A stretch of DNA of 64,000 nt from NCBI RefSeq assembly GCF_016901995.1, contig NZ_JACJLE010000008.1:1-64000 (forward strand). The letters are read 5' to 3'. Source of the DNA: Bacteroides caecigallinarum. GTDB lineage: Bacteria; Bacteroidota; Bacteroidia; Bacteroidales; Bacteroidaceae. Position 1 is the stretch's first letter. Each line of letters starts with the position of its first letter. A program made the translations under genes and the position numbers. Positions 13,286 to 21,020 of the stretch are shown in pieces. Under the pieces are notes generated by a model. It ran no database searches. It worked only from the letters and a program-made list of their open reading frames with translations, and had not been told where the DNA came from.

Positions 13286-13693
13286 TTATTTCTGAGCTTC
13301 AGTCCATGCCTTGTTGATTGCATTTGCGATAGACACAAACTCTTCTGGAGTAAGCGACAGTTTAGGATTTGAGAAAAGCATATCCGATTCCTTTTGTATA
13401 GGAATAAGGTGAATGTGTGCATGTGGCACTTCCAAACCTATAACTGCTTCTCCAACCTTCTTGCACGGGAATGCCTTCTGTATTGCCAACGCCACTTTCT
13501 TGGCAAAGACATGCATTTCAGCCAATTCGCTGTCTTCGAGGTCGAATATATAATCAACTTCTCTCTTAGGAACAACCAATGTATGTCCTTTGACTAACGG
13601 ATTGATGTCAAGAAAAGCATAAAATTTTTCATTCTCTGCTACTTTGTAACTTGGAATCTCTCCTGCAATGATTTTACTGAATATTGTTGCCAT
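13286..13693 (-). CDS. HIT family protein (histidine-triad nucleotide-binding protein)
   Basis: Protein of 135 residues, the usual length of the HIT family. The histidine triad HAHIHL supplies H91, H93 and H95, and the N-terminal part (SKIIAGEIPSYKVAE, FLDINPLVKGHTLVVPK) is typical of HinT-like phosphoramidases that hydrolyse nucleoside phosphoramidates or adenylates in the cytoplasm. It follows greA by 55 bases in the same direction, so read-through is likely. The physiological substrate is not known. Confidence 0.93.
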   Translation of the reverse strand: MATIFSKIIAGEIPSYKVAENEKFYAFLDINPLVKGHTLVVPKREVDYIFDLEDSELAEMHVFAKKVALAIQKAFPCKKVGEAVIGLEVPHAHIHLIPIQKESDMLFSNPKLSLTPEEFVSIANAINKAWTEAQK

Positions 13694-13712
13694 ATATTAT
13701 TGGATATTAAAT

Positions 13713-13743
13713 AAGGCAAGCCTGCACAAAACAGACCTGCCTT
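13713..13743 (-). terminator. Weak intrinsic terminator between greA and the HIT gene
   Basis: AAGGCA (13713-13718) pairs with TGCCTT (13738-13743), and an imperfect inner stem extends the hairpin. The T-run on the minus strand is poor, so partial read-through into the HIT gene is likely. Confidence 0.5.
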
Positions 13744-13748
13744 AACTA

Positions 13749-14213
13749 TTAAAATGATATACTTAAAATTTCAAGACTGATTTTACCCTGAGGTATAGTA
13801 ATTTCCGCTATATCACCAACTTTCTTGCCCAACAAACCCTGTGCAATAGGTGTAGTAACAGAAATCTTTCCTTCTTTAAGGTTTGCTTCGCTCTCCGATA
13901 CAATTGTATAGGCCATCTTCATGTTGTTCTTGACATTCTTCAGTTCAACACGTGTAAGAATCTGGACTGTATCAGCTTTCATCTTTGATGTATCGATAAT
14001 CTTGGCATCACCGATAGTCGCTTTAAGCTGGTTGATTTTCATTTCCAACAATCCCTGAGCTTCTTTGGCTGCATCATATTCTGCATTTTCCGACAAGTCA
14101 CCCTTATCACGTGCTTCAGCGATAGCTGCAACAATTCTCGGACGCTCAACAGCCTCCAGATGTTTTAGTTCGGCCAAAAGTTTCTGATAGCCTTCTTCTG
14201 ACATATAAGCCAT
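13749..14213 (-). CDS. greA: Transcription elongation factor GreA
   Basis: Protein of 154 residues, the length usual for GreA. The N-terminal coiled coil (about 1-75) carries the acidic tip region (DKGDLSENAEYDAAKE), whose Asp/Glu residues enter the RNA polymerase secondary channel. The C-terminal FKBP-like domain (about 80-154) ends in PQGKISLEILSISF. GreA stimulates cleavage of backtracked transcripts. The start is supported by a strong AGGAGG ribosome site (14225-14230 on the opposite strand) about 11 bases upstream. Its leader contains a terminator-like hairpin, described separately, that could make expression depend on read-through. Confidence 0.96.
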   Translation of the reverse strand: MAYMSEEGYQKLLAELKHLEAVERPRIVAAIAEARDKGDLSENAEYDAAKEAQGLLEMKINQLKATIGDAKIIDTSKMKADTVQILTRVELKNVKNNMKMAYTIVSESEANLKEGKISVTTPIAQGLLGKKVGDIAEITIPQGKISLEILSISF

Positions 14214-14270
14214 AATAATTTTCCTCCTAAAATATTTCGTTATTAATAATTATCTCATTTGACATAAAAC

Positions 14271-14305
14271 AAAAAAGAATTCCGACATGTTCAACTATGC
14301 CGGAA
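14271..14305 (-). promoter_or_regulatory. Terminator-like hairpin in the greA leader
   Basis: TTCCGACAT (14280-14288) and ATGCCGGAA (14297-14305) pair with one wobble. Read on the minus strand, the stem is followed by TTCTTTTTT. The -7 box for greA lies at 14329-14336, upstream of the hairpin, so the hairpin falls inside the greA leader. It could be an attenuator or the source of a short leader RNA, and it may also end transcripts of the gene upstream. Confidence 0.6.
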
Positions 14306-14328
14306 CCCTTTGTCTTATATTCTGCGTG

Positions 14329-14362
14329 CAAAGATAAGCTTTTTTCTTATAAGTCAAGCAAA
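14329..14362 (-). promoter_or_regulatory. Promoter of greA
   Basis: CAAAGATA (14329-14336) reads TATCTTTG on the minus strand, a full -7 match. CAAGCAAA at 14355-14362 provides a -33 TTTG or CTTG at a spacing of 18 to 22 bases. Confidence 0.65.
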
Positions 14363-14395
14363 TAAGTATTCTATTTTTACATGCTATTAAACATG

Positions 14396-15541
14396 TTAGA
14401 GTAATTTCTTGATTTCGGCTTCAATATCCGATTTTTCATTCAGCCTAAGCACCAGTTCATTGTTTTTATTTACAAGGAATGCTGTAGGCAATGCTGTTAC
14501 GCCATATATGTTGACATAAGTTGAATAAGGTCCTTGCGGATCGCGCACGCATACCCATGGAAGGTTGTCGCATGCCGTTTTCCAGAAATGCTCGTCCGTA
14601 TCAAGCGAAACCTGATATATCACCAGACCTTGTGAAGAATATTTATTATACAATTCTCTAAGCGCCAAAGTTCTTGCTCCAGAACTTGGAGTGCCGTATG
14701 CCGTGAAATCTATAAGCACGACCTTACCTTTATAGTCTGTAAGATGTTTTGTCTCGCCGTTTATATCTTTCAAAGGAATATCTATTATTGATGTCTCATT
14801 TATCATATCCTCAGATATTTCCAGAGTTTTTGTCTGAGGAGTACGAGTATTTTTCATACCCTTGATAACCATATTATAAAGGTTTCTGGAACGGTCCGCA
14901 TGCGGATAGTTATGGTTCAGGCTTGTAGCCACAGCAGCAAAACACTTAACATCTTCCTTATTTGATAACGGATTGAATATCATAAATCCATTCAACTGCT
15001 GGAAAAGAGCAAAATATGACGAAGCCTTGTCCGGTTCCTTATAGATGTAATTACGTTTTACATCATTCTTGTAGCTTTCAATCATACGGAACAGACTGTC
15101 CTGAGCAAGTCCGGCAGGCATTCCGGATTTATTAAGTTCATTTACCTTAGCCTGAAGATCAGCCTGAAGCAATGAAAGTTCCTTTATCTTTACATTACTT
15201 TCGGAACCGGTTACGGAATATCCGGAAGAGAAAGTATTATAGTCCGAACTGATGTTTACCGTCTCTGTTGAATCTACAACAAAATTTATAATTCTGTCGT
15301 CAACTCTCAAACGATAGAAATCCGGAGCTTCAGGTCTGGCTTCTGAAAAATGGTATCGGCCATCGCCGCTTAATTTTGTAGAATCCAATCTTACAACGCC
15401 TTCTATCGAAGAATGTTCAATATACAACATCTTACCTTCTGCGCCCGAAATTTCACCCTCAACATTAAAAACGGGACCACGATTACATGCTGCAAATCCT
15501 GCAGAAATAAGGACGGCAGCAATATAGCTTTTTTTGCTCAT
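14396..15541 (-). CDS. TlpA/AhpC-like thioredoxin-fold lipoprotein with DUF4369-type N-terminus, lacking the CxxC pair
   Basis: Protein of 381 residues. The N-terminus carries a lipoprotein signal with lipobox Cys19 (AGFAAC), then a beta-rich DUF4369-like domain (about 25-120), a helical linker and a C-terminal thioredoxin-fold domain (about 248-381). Members usually have WCxxC after the VLIDFWA strand; here the same place reads DFTAYGTPSSGAR (residues 278-290), so both active-site cysteines are replaced, by T284 and S287. The protein is therefore unlikely to act as a disulfide oxidoreductase and may bind or chaperone something instead. It is divergent from pnp. Confidence 0.85.
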   Translation of the reverse strand: MSKKSYIAAVLISAGFAACNRGPVFNVEGEISGAEGKMLYIEHSSIEGVVRLDSTKLSGDGRYHFSEARPEAPDFYRLRVDDRIINFVVDSTETVNISSDYNTFSSGYSVTGSESNVKIKELSLLQADLQAKVNELNKSGMPAGLAQDSLFRMIESYKNDVKRNYIYKEPDKASSYFALFQQLNGFMIFNPLSNKEDVKCFAAVATSLNHNYPHADRSRNLYNMVIKGMKNTRTPQTKTLEISEDMINETSIIDIPLKDINGETKHLTDYKGKVVLIDFTAYGTPSSGARTLALRELYNKYSSQGLVIYQVSLDTDEHFWKTACDNLPWVCVRDPQGPYSTYVNIYGVTALPTAFLVNKNNELVLRLNEKSDIEAEIKKLL

Positions 15542-15583
15542 ATTGTTTATTTCAAAAAATGTTTAATCTTTATTTTTGCGATG

Positions 15584-15613
15584 CAAAGTTACTGTTTTAA
15601 ACGATTTGACAAA
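15584..15613 (-). promoter_or_regulatory. Promoter of the TlpA-like lipoprotein gene
   Basis: CAAAGTTA (15584-15591; TAACTTTG on the minus strand), an 18-base spacer and CAAA (15610-15613; TTTG on the minus strand) give a complete -7/-33 pair. Confidence 0.7.
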
Positions 15614-15706
15614 GTTTTTTTACTTCTTCTTAGTAATAAGCTACAAAAAAATAGCATTTTATGAAAGTTTTACCTCAGTTTCACCTGTTTACTGCGATAA
15701 AATGTA

Positions 15707-15714
15707 TATCTTTG
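15707..15714 (+). promoter_or_regulatory. -7 element of the pnp promoter
   Basis: TATCTTTG is a full match to TAnnTTTG, 39 bases before the pnp ATG. A -33 TTTG is not obvious; TTTA at 15688-15691 is the best candidate. Confidence 0.6.
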
Positions 15715-15753
15715 CGCATATTTTGACGAAAAAACTATATTAAATCAATTTTT

Positions 15754-17922
15754 ATGATCAATCCAATTGTTAAGACGATCGAGCTTGGAGATGGCAGAAC
15801 CATCACACTCGAAACGGGAAAGCTAGCAAAACAGGCAGATGGTGCTGTTATGCTACGCATGGGTAACACCATGTTGCTAGCTACTGTTTGTGCAGCAAAA
15901 GATGCAGTTCCCGGAACAGATTTTATGCCTTTACAGGTAGAGTACAAAGAAAAATATTCAGCATTCGGACGTTTCCCTGGCGGTTTCACTAAACGCGAAG
16001 GCAAGGCATCTGACTATGAAATTTTGACTTGCCGTCTTGTTGACCGTGCATTACGTCCTCTTTTCCCTGATAATTATCATGCAGAGGTATATGTAAACAT
16101 CACACTCTTTTCAGCAGATGGTGTTGATATGCCTGATGCACTTGCAGGACTTGCAGCTTCGGCAGCACTTGCTGTTTCAGACATACCTTTCGGTGGTCCT
16201 ATTTCAGAAGTTCGTGTAGCACGTATTGACGGTAAATTCGTTATCAATCCTACATTCGAAGCCCTTGAAAAGGCAGATATGGATCTTATGGTGGCAGCCA
16301 CTTACGAGAACATCATGATGGTGGAAGGCGAAATGGAAGAAGTTTCAGAACAAGACCTTCTTGAAGCAATGAAATTCGCACACGAAGCTATCAAGGTTCA
16401 CTGCAAAGCTCAGATGGAGCTTATGGAAGAAGTAGGCACTACAGTTAAACGTGAATATTGCCACGAAGAAAACGACGAAGAACTCCGTAAAGCAGTTCAT
16501 GACGCATGCTACGAAAAAGCTTACGCTATAGCAGCTTCAGGCAACAGAAACAAGCACGAACGTGGTGATGCTTTCGATGCTGTTTGCGAAGAATTCAAAG
16601 CACAGTTCACAGAAGAAGAACTTGAAGAAAAAGGTGCAATGATAGACCGTTACTATCACGACGTAGAAAAAGAAGCTATGCGCCGTTGCATCCTTGACGA
16701 AGGCAAACGTCTTGACGGACGTACTACTACAGAAATCCGTCCTATCTGGTGCGAAGTTAGCCCACTGCCTGGTCCTCACGGTTCATCAATCTTCACACGT
16801 GGTGAAACTCAGTCTTTGAGTACTGTAACTCTCGGTACAAAACTTGACGAAAAAGTAGTTGACGACGTACTTGACCAGCACAAGGAACGTTTCCTTCTTC
16901 ATTATAACTTCCCTCCATTCTCTACAGGTGAGGCTAAGGCACAGCGCGGTGTAGGACGTCGTGAAATCGGTCACGGCCACTTGGCATGGCGTGCTTTGAA
17001 GGGACAGATACCAGCAGATTATCCATACTGCGTACGTGTAGTTTCAGATATACTTGAATCAAACGGTTCATCTTCAATGGCAACAGTATGTGCCGGAACA
17101 TTGGCTCTTATGGATGCCGGTGTACCTATCAAGAATCCGGTATCAGGTATTGCAATGGGATTGATCAAAAATGCCGGCGAAGACAAATATGCTGTTCTTT
17201 CAGATATTCTTGGTGATGAAGACCACTTGGGAGATATGGACTTCAAGGTTACAGGTACTTGCAAGGGTATCACTGCTACACAGATGGATATCAAGTGTGA
17301 CGGTCTTACATACGACATCCTTGAGAAAGCACTTCTTCAGGCAAAACAGGGTCGCGAATATATCCTTGGCAAACTGACAGAATGTATCGCAGAACCTCGC
17401 GCTGAATTGAAGCCACACGCTCCACGTATCGAGACAATGACAATTCCTAAAGAATTCATCGGTGCTGTAATCGGCCCTGGAGGTAAGATTATCCAAGGAA
17501 TGCAGGAAGAAACAGGTGCAACTATCACTATCGAAGAAGTTGACAACGCAGGACGTATCGAAATCTCAGGTACAAACAAGAAGTCTATCGATGATGCTAT
17601 CCGCCTGATAAAAGGCATAGTAGCAATCCCTGAAGTAGGTGAAGTTTACACAGGTAAAGTTCGTTCTATAATGCCATACGGTGCATTCGTAGAATTCCTT
17701 CCAGGAAAGGACGGTCTGCTCCACATCTCAGAAATCGACTGGAAACGCCTTGAGACTATCGAAGAATCAGGATTGAAAGAAGGTGACGACATCGAAGTAA
17801 AACTTCTTGAAATTGATCCTAAGACAGGTAAATTCAAACTTTCACACAAGGTTTTATTACCAAAGCCTGAAGGTTTGGAAGAAAACAACAAGAAACGCGA
17901 TAGAAAACCTCAACAGAAATAA
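15754..17922 (+). CDS. pnp: Polyribonucleotide nucleotidyltransferase (PNPase)
   Basis: Protein of 722 residues, close to the usual 700-720. Two RNase PH-like domains (about 1-230 and 320-550) are joined by an alpha-helical linker. They are followed by a KH domain (about 560-625, with [16 protein letters not shown]) and an S1 domain (about 628-698, [20 protein letters not shown]). The enzyme degrades RNA 3' to 5' with phosphate and acts in mRNA turnover. A basic tail ([10 protein letters not shown]) ends the protein. It is transcribed alone, with its own promoter and a strong terminator. Confidence 0.97.
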   Translation: MINPIVKTIELGDGRTITLETGKLAKQADGAVMLRMGNTMLLATVCAAKDAVPGTDFMPLQVEYKEKYSAFGRFPGGFTKREGKASDYEILTCRLVDRALRPLFPDNYHAEVYVNITLFSADGVDMPDALAGLAASAALAVSDIPFGGPISEVRVARIDGKFVINPTFEALEKADMDLMVAATYENIMMVEGEMEEVSEQDLLEAMKFAHEAIKVHCKAQMELMEEVGTTVKREYCHEENDEELRKAVHDACYEKAYAIAASGNRNKHERGDAFDAVCEEFKAQFTEEELEEKGAMIDRYYHDVEKEAMRRCILDEGKRLDGRTTTEIRPIWCEVSPLPGPHGSSIFTRGETQSLSTVTLGTKLDEKVVDDVLDQHKERFLLHYNFPPFSTGEAKAQRGVGRREIGHGHLAWRALKGQIPADYPYCVRVVSDILESNGSSSMATVCAGTLALMDAGVPIKNPVSGIAMGLIKNAGEDKYAVLSDILGDEDHLGDMDFKVTGTCKGITATQMDIKCDGLTYDILEKALLQAKQGREYILGKLTECIAEPRAELKPHAPRIETMTIPKEFIGAVIGPGGKIIQGMQEETGATITIEEVDNAGRIEISGTNKKSIDDAIRLIKGIVAIPEVGEVYTGKVRSIMPYGAFVEFLPGKDGLLHISEIDWKRLETIEESGLKEGDDIEVKLLEIDPKTGKFKLSHKVLLPKPEGLEENNKKRDRKPQQK

Positions 17923-17930
17923 ATCTAAAG

Positions 17931-17959
17931 AAAGGTGATCACAATGATCACCTTTTTTT
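17931..17959 (+). terminator. Intrinsic terminator of pnp
   Basis: AAAGGTGATCA (17931-17941) pairs perfectly with TGATCACCTTT (17945-17955) around a 3-base loop and is followed by a T-run to 17959. Confidence 0.9.
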
Positions 17960-18026
17960 ATCTATAAACTCCAATAAGGAAGATAAATAAATATAAGAAA
18001 CAAGTTAACTTAAAAAAGAATATACC

Positions 18027-18914
18027 ATGACAAGGCATCTACAAACAGCAAAAAGATTTGCTCTAAATGCATTTGCAGCATTTATCACACTGACAATGTT
18101 CTCATGTTCGTCTGTAAAAGACAATCCATCTGAAACAACCTATGCTACATTTAATATCAGGCTTGACCATTCAGGTGACAGTCTGAACAACTGGAAATAC
18201 CGCAAAGACACTGTCGCAAGCTTTATACATGCTCAGGACTTGGATATTATAGGTATGCAGGAAGTATTACACAATCAATTGGAAGAGTTAAAAGCAAGAC
18301 TGCCTGAATATGCAGAAGTAGGTGTAGGACGAGAAGATGGCAAGACCAAAGGCGAATATGCCCCTATATTCTTCAAAAAAGACAGATTTGAGATACTGGA
18401 CAATAATACATTCTGGCTGTCACAATATCCTGACAGTGTAGGATTCATAGGATGGGATGGAGCATGTACCCGTATAGCCACATGGGCAAAAATCAAAGAC
18501 AAGAAAAACGGAAAGATTTTCATGGCTGTAAACACTCATTTTGATCATGTCGGAACAGAAGCACGTCGCAAAGGTGCGCTGCTTATTATTGAAAAAATAA
18601 AAGAAATAGTAGGCGATAAACCTGCAATCCTTACCGGAGATTTCAATGTAAACGAGCTTTCTGAAGCATACAAGACTTTAACAACAAACAGTTTTGTACT
18701 AAAAGATACACACAAAGAAGCTGAAAATACAAGTGGAGTAAATTATACATACCACGATTTCGGACGTTTAAATCCAGGCTCCAGAGATAAAATAGACTTT
18801 ATTTTCATCACTCCACAAATTAAGGTTAAAAGCAGCTATATACCTAAAGAGGGTACAAAAAGTGACAAACACCTTTCCGACCATAATCCTGTGATAGTAA
18901 AATTATCATTCTAA
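18027..18914 (+). CDS. Endonuclease/exonuclease/phosphatase family lipoprotein
   Basis: Protein of 295 residues with a lipoprotein-type signal ending in MFSCSS (Cys near residue 28). The EEP fold motifs occur in order: ATFNIRLD, IIGMQEV (metal-binding Glu), NTHFDHVG, ILTGDFNVNE and the final SDHNPVIV with the catalytic Asp/His. Family members are DNases, phosphodiesterases or sphingomyelinases; the substrate cannot be told. It lies 104 bases after pnp, beyond the pnp terminator, and is the last gene before the tRNA-associated island. Confidence 0.88.
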   Translation: MTRHLQTAKRFALNAFAAFITLTMFSCSSVKDNPSETTYATFNIRLDHSGDSLNNWKYRKDTVASFIHAQDLDIIGMQEVLHNQLEELKARLPEYAEVGVGREDGKTKGEYAPIFFKKDRFEILDNNTFWLSQYPDSVGFIGWDGACTRIATWAKIKDKKNGKIFMAVNTHFDHVGTEARRKGALLIIEKIKEIVGDKPAILTGDFNVNELSEAYKTLTTNSFVLKDTHKEAENTSGVNYTYHDFGRLNPGSRDKIDFIFITPQIKVKSSYIPKEGTKSDKHLSDHNPVIVKLSF

Positions 18915-18957
18915 AAGTTGAACTTCAGACTACAGTCTAATAATAATATGATAAAAT

Positions 18958-19003
18958 GAAGTGCACCCAAAAAGTCAGGCATAAAACTTTTAGGGTGCAC
19001 TTC
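18958..19003. repeat. 46-base near-perfect palindrome, IS-end-like
   Basis: GAAGTGCACCC (18958-18968) pairs perfectly with GGGTGCACTTC (18993-19003). After one A/A mismatch, AAAAGT (18970-18975) pairs with ACTTTT (18986-18991), leaving a 10-base loop. It lies 44 bases past the EEP stop codon and could act as a bidirectional terminator. The TGCACCC-AAAAAGT text also resembles the ends of some insertion sequences, so it may be two IS ends with the middle lost. Confidence 0.6.
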
Positions 19004-19040
19004 AAAATTAATATGATTTAAGCCGCCCCATGTAAAACAA

Positions 19041-19125
19041 AAAAAGCGATAACGGCTTGATTTTACGCATTGTTTACGCAAGCGCATAAAAAAAGCAGCT
19101 ACAAAATTCGTAACCGCTTGATTTT
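19041..19125. repeat. Two degenerate copies of a tRNA-type terminator next to the left attachment repeat
   Basis: AAAAAGC...AACGGCTTGATTTT (19041-19064) and AAAAAGC...AACCGCTTGATTTT (about 19091-19125) resemble each other. The second also resembles the terminator of the intact tRNA at 27331-27367 (AAAAAGCA...GCTTGATT). Only the copy beside the intact tRNA still pairs perfectly. They may mark successive insertions at the same tRNA site. Confidence 0.45.
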
Positions 19126-19129
19126 CAAG

Positions 19130-19175
19130 GTGGACCAGCCAGGGCTTGGACCTGGGACCTCCAGATTATGAGTCT
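19130..19175. repeat. Left attachment repeat (attL) of the tRNA-Met island
   Basis: 46 bases identical, except for one position (19149), to 27372-27417 inside the tRNA-Met gene. It covers the 3' part of the tRNA from the anticodon stem to the acceptor end, as expected for integration into a tRNA 3' end. The integrase gene begins 170 bases inside this repeat. Confidence 0.88.
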
Positions 19176-19239
19176 TTTCGAGTAATATTTCATAAAATTC
19201 CGTGTAATATAAATGTGTTGATTTACAGTATCTAATGTA

Positions 19240-19271
19240 TTTGGCAGTTTGCAGAGAAATACATACATTTG
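19240..19271 (+). promoter_or_regulatory. Promoter of the island integrase
   Basis: TTTG at 19240-19243, a 20-base spacer and TACATTTG at 19264-19271 match the Bacteroidetes promoter. They lie just upstream of the paired AGGTCACC sites, so integrase binding there could repress or occlude transcription. Confidence 0.65.
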
Positions 19272-19290
19272 CAGTAGTTTGCTCCCGAAA

Positions 19291-19375
19291 AGGTCACCTC
19301 AAGGTCACCGAAACGAGTAAAGTTTGGCTTATAAATTAACGTATTATGAAGAAAGAAGGAATTGATAAGGTCACC
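19291..19375. promoter_or_regulatory. AGGTCACC direct repeats, candidate integrase arm sites (left)
   Basis: AGGTCACC occurs at 19291-19298 and 19302-19309, 11 bases apart, and again at 19368-19375. A pair with the same 11-base spacing lies at the right end of the island. Repeats shared by both ends of an integrated element are the usual form of arm-type binding sites for tyrosine recombinases or their accessory proteins. Confidence 0.55.
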
Positions 19376-20845
19376 GAAATGGTGAATAAGGAGGTAAAAA
19401 CCATTTCAAGAGGTGAAAAATGCCTTGCTAAATTCACAGCTTCTAATGGCAATGTATATGGCTCGTTGACTCTTGACATACGAAAAGCAGGAGATTATTC
19501 GCAACCGCTTCCTGTTGCCGTGCGTGTATGTCATGCCGGACAGAAAGTCTTTCTTCGTTTGGGCAAAACATACACTATGGAAGAATGGTTGACCTTGTGC
19601 GAATACGAAAAAAGTGGTCGTCGTGTTCAACTGACAGAGAGAAACAACATGAAAAATCTAATGGATAGGGTGGAACTTATCGCCAATCAACTTATCGCAG
19701 AAAACAACTTCTCTCTTCGCAAGCTGCAAGACAGATTTCAGGGTAGAAAGGATGATGACAGCACCATTATTACAGTGTGGGATTCATACATTCAATCTAA
19801 AACTAATGAAGGCAAGGCTGGCTCTGCTCGTTGCAGTAAAGATGTGCGCAACCGTTTTGTCAAAGATTTGGGAATGGACATATCGTTTGCCGATATAAAC
19901 CGTGACTTTATCTTGAAATGGGTAAAAATCATGAAGAAAAACGAATTGAGTACCACGACCATTGCCATCGCACTTCGTAGCCTCAGAACAATCATCAATA
20001 TGTGTATCTCAAATGGTTTAATGAAAGGTGATACCAAGGAAATGTTCAAGGACACAGGTTACAATAAATCCCAAAGCCGCAAGCATGAGTTTCTTGATGT
20101 GGCTACCATGCGTAAACTTTATGACTTCTGGAAAACAGGTGAGGCAAAAGACAAGGATGGGAACGAGTTGTTTCTTGGACGAGAAAAACATGCTATATTT
20201 CGCGACCTCGGATTATTCCTCTTTATGTATTTAGGCGATGGGCAAAATCTTGCTGATACTCTTCGTTTGACTTATGATGAACTATACTATGCCACTCATG
20301 GCAAACAGTTACGTTTTCTTCGTCATAAGACCCGGGAACGAAACGAGAGTGCCAGTGAGGTAATATTTCCTGTTACACCTGAGATACAAGAGATACTCAA
20401 CCGATATGGTAATGCTCCAAAACTTGGGCGAAGGGTATTTCCCATAATGAGCGAACTTATTACCCCTGAACAGGAGATATGGGTTATTCAACGTTATAAT
20501 AGATATATACGTGAGCACATGGCAAAAGTCGCTAAACTCATAGGACTGGAACAAACACCATCACCAACATGGGCAAGACATAGCTTTGCTACCAATCTCA
20601 ATAATTCAGGTGTTGTACCTTATAAATATATAAGTGACAGCATGGGGCATAGTGGTGGCAGTGACATCACTTCCAACTATATAGGTGCCTATCCTCTTGC
20701 GAAGATGTTGGAGTACAATTATTATTTGCTTAATGAGAAGCCTAAAGAAACTGTCCCAGTTGTAGATAAGAAAGCTTTGTTAAAGATGTTGAAAGGCTTG
20801 AGCGAAGAGGAGAGGATGGAACTTATAGCTAATCTATCTGACTAA
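19346..20845 (+). CDS. Tyrosine recombinase (island integrase)
   Basis: Protein of 499 residues. The N-terminal half holds an arm-binding part and a SAM-like core-binding domain (about 135-225, TVWDSYIQSKTNEGKAG). The C-terminal catalytic domain (about 245-450) has WARHSFAT with R411 and H412, MGHSGG and the nucleophile Tyr445 in TSNYIGAY. The box I arginine is replaced within GDGQNLAD, as is common in Bacteroidetes recombinases. It lies at the left end of an island in tRNA-Met and faces inward. The start is uncertain: the third AGGTCACC copy lies inside the first codons, and the methionine at 19379 is an alternative. Confidence 0.93.
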   Translation: MKKEGIDKVTEMVNKEVKTISRGEKCLAKFTASNGNVYGSLTLDIRKAGDYSQPLPVAVRVCHAGQKVFLRLGKTYTMEEWLTLCEYEKSGRRVQLTERNNMKNLMDRVELIANQLIAENNFSLRKLQDRFQGRKDDDSTIITVWDSYIQSKTNEGKAGSARCSKDVRNRFVKDLGMDISFADINRDFILKWVKIMKKNELSTTTIAIALRSLRTIINMCISNGLMKGDTKEMFKDTGYNKSQSRKHEFLDVATMRKLYDFWKTGEAKDKDGNELFLGREKHAIFRDLGLFLFMYLGDGQNLADTLRLTYDELYYATHGKQLRFLRHKTRERNESASEVIFPVTPEIQEILNRYGNAPKLGRRVFPIMSELITPEQEIWVIQRYNRYIREHMAKVAKLIGLEQTPSPTWARHSFATNLNNSGVVPYKYISDSMGHSGGSDITSNYIGAYPLAKMLEYNYYLLNEKPKETVPVVDKKALLKMLKGLSEEERMELIANLSD

Positions 20846-20856
20846 TTATAGCTGTT

Positions 20857-20971
20857 TACCGCAAGAGCACCAAGTGAAATACCACAAAAACACGGAACAA
20901 AACACAGCAAAAATACCGAATGAAATACCGCAAAAAAGTGGATTTAATTACCACAAAAAACACGAATTGGC
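20857..20971. repeat. Five tandem 23-base repeats (iteron-like array)
   Basis: Units start at 20857, 20880, 20903, 20926 and 20949, exactly 23 bases apart. The first 11 positions are conserved as TACC[GA]CAAAAA, with small changes in units 1 and 3; the rest is looser (CACGGAATGAAA-like). The array fills the gap between the integrase stop codon and the promoter of the ATPase gene, and its last unit overlaps the likely -33 box. It may be an operator array for autoregulation or an iteron-type origin or binding region. Confidence 0.8.
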
Positions 20972-21001
20972 AATACAATTCGCAGAAAATGTGTATCTTT
21001 G
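20967..21001 (+). promoter_or_regulatory. Promoter of the DUF4143 ATPase gene
   Basis: TATCTTTG at 20994-21001 is a full -7 match, 19 bases before the ATG. TTGG at 20967-20970 is a weak -33 box inside the last 23-base repeat. Confidence 0.6.
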
Positions 21002-21020
21002 CCATTGAAAAATATATTAT

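Noticed and set aside
15735-17891. Several minus-strand frames within pnp
   Set aside because: They are the shadow of a strongly coding gene on the other strand, with no domain or ribosome site.
20857-20971. CRISPR array
   Set aside because: The units are directly adjacent, with no spacers of 30 or so bases between them, the repeats are imperfect, and no cas gene is in the window.
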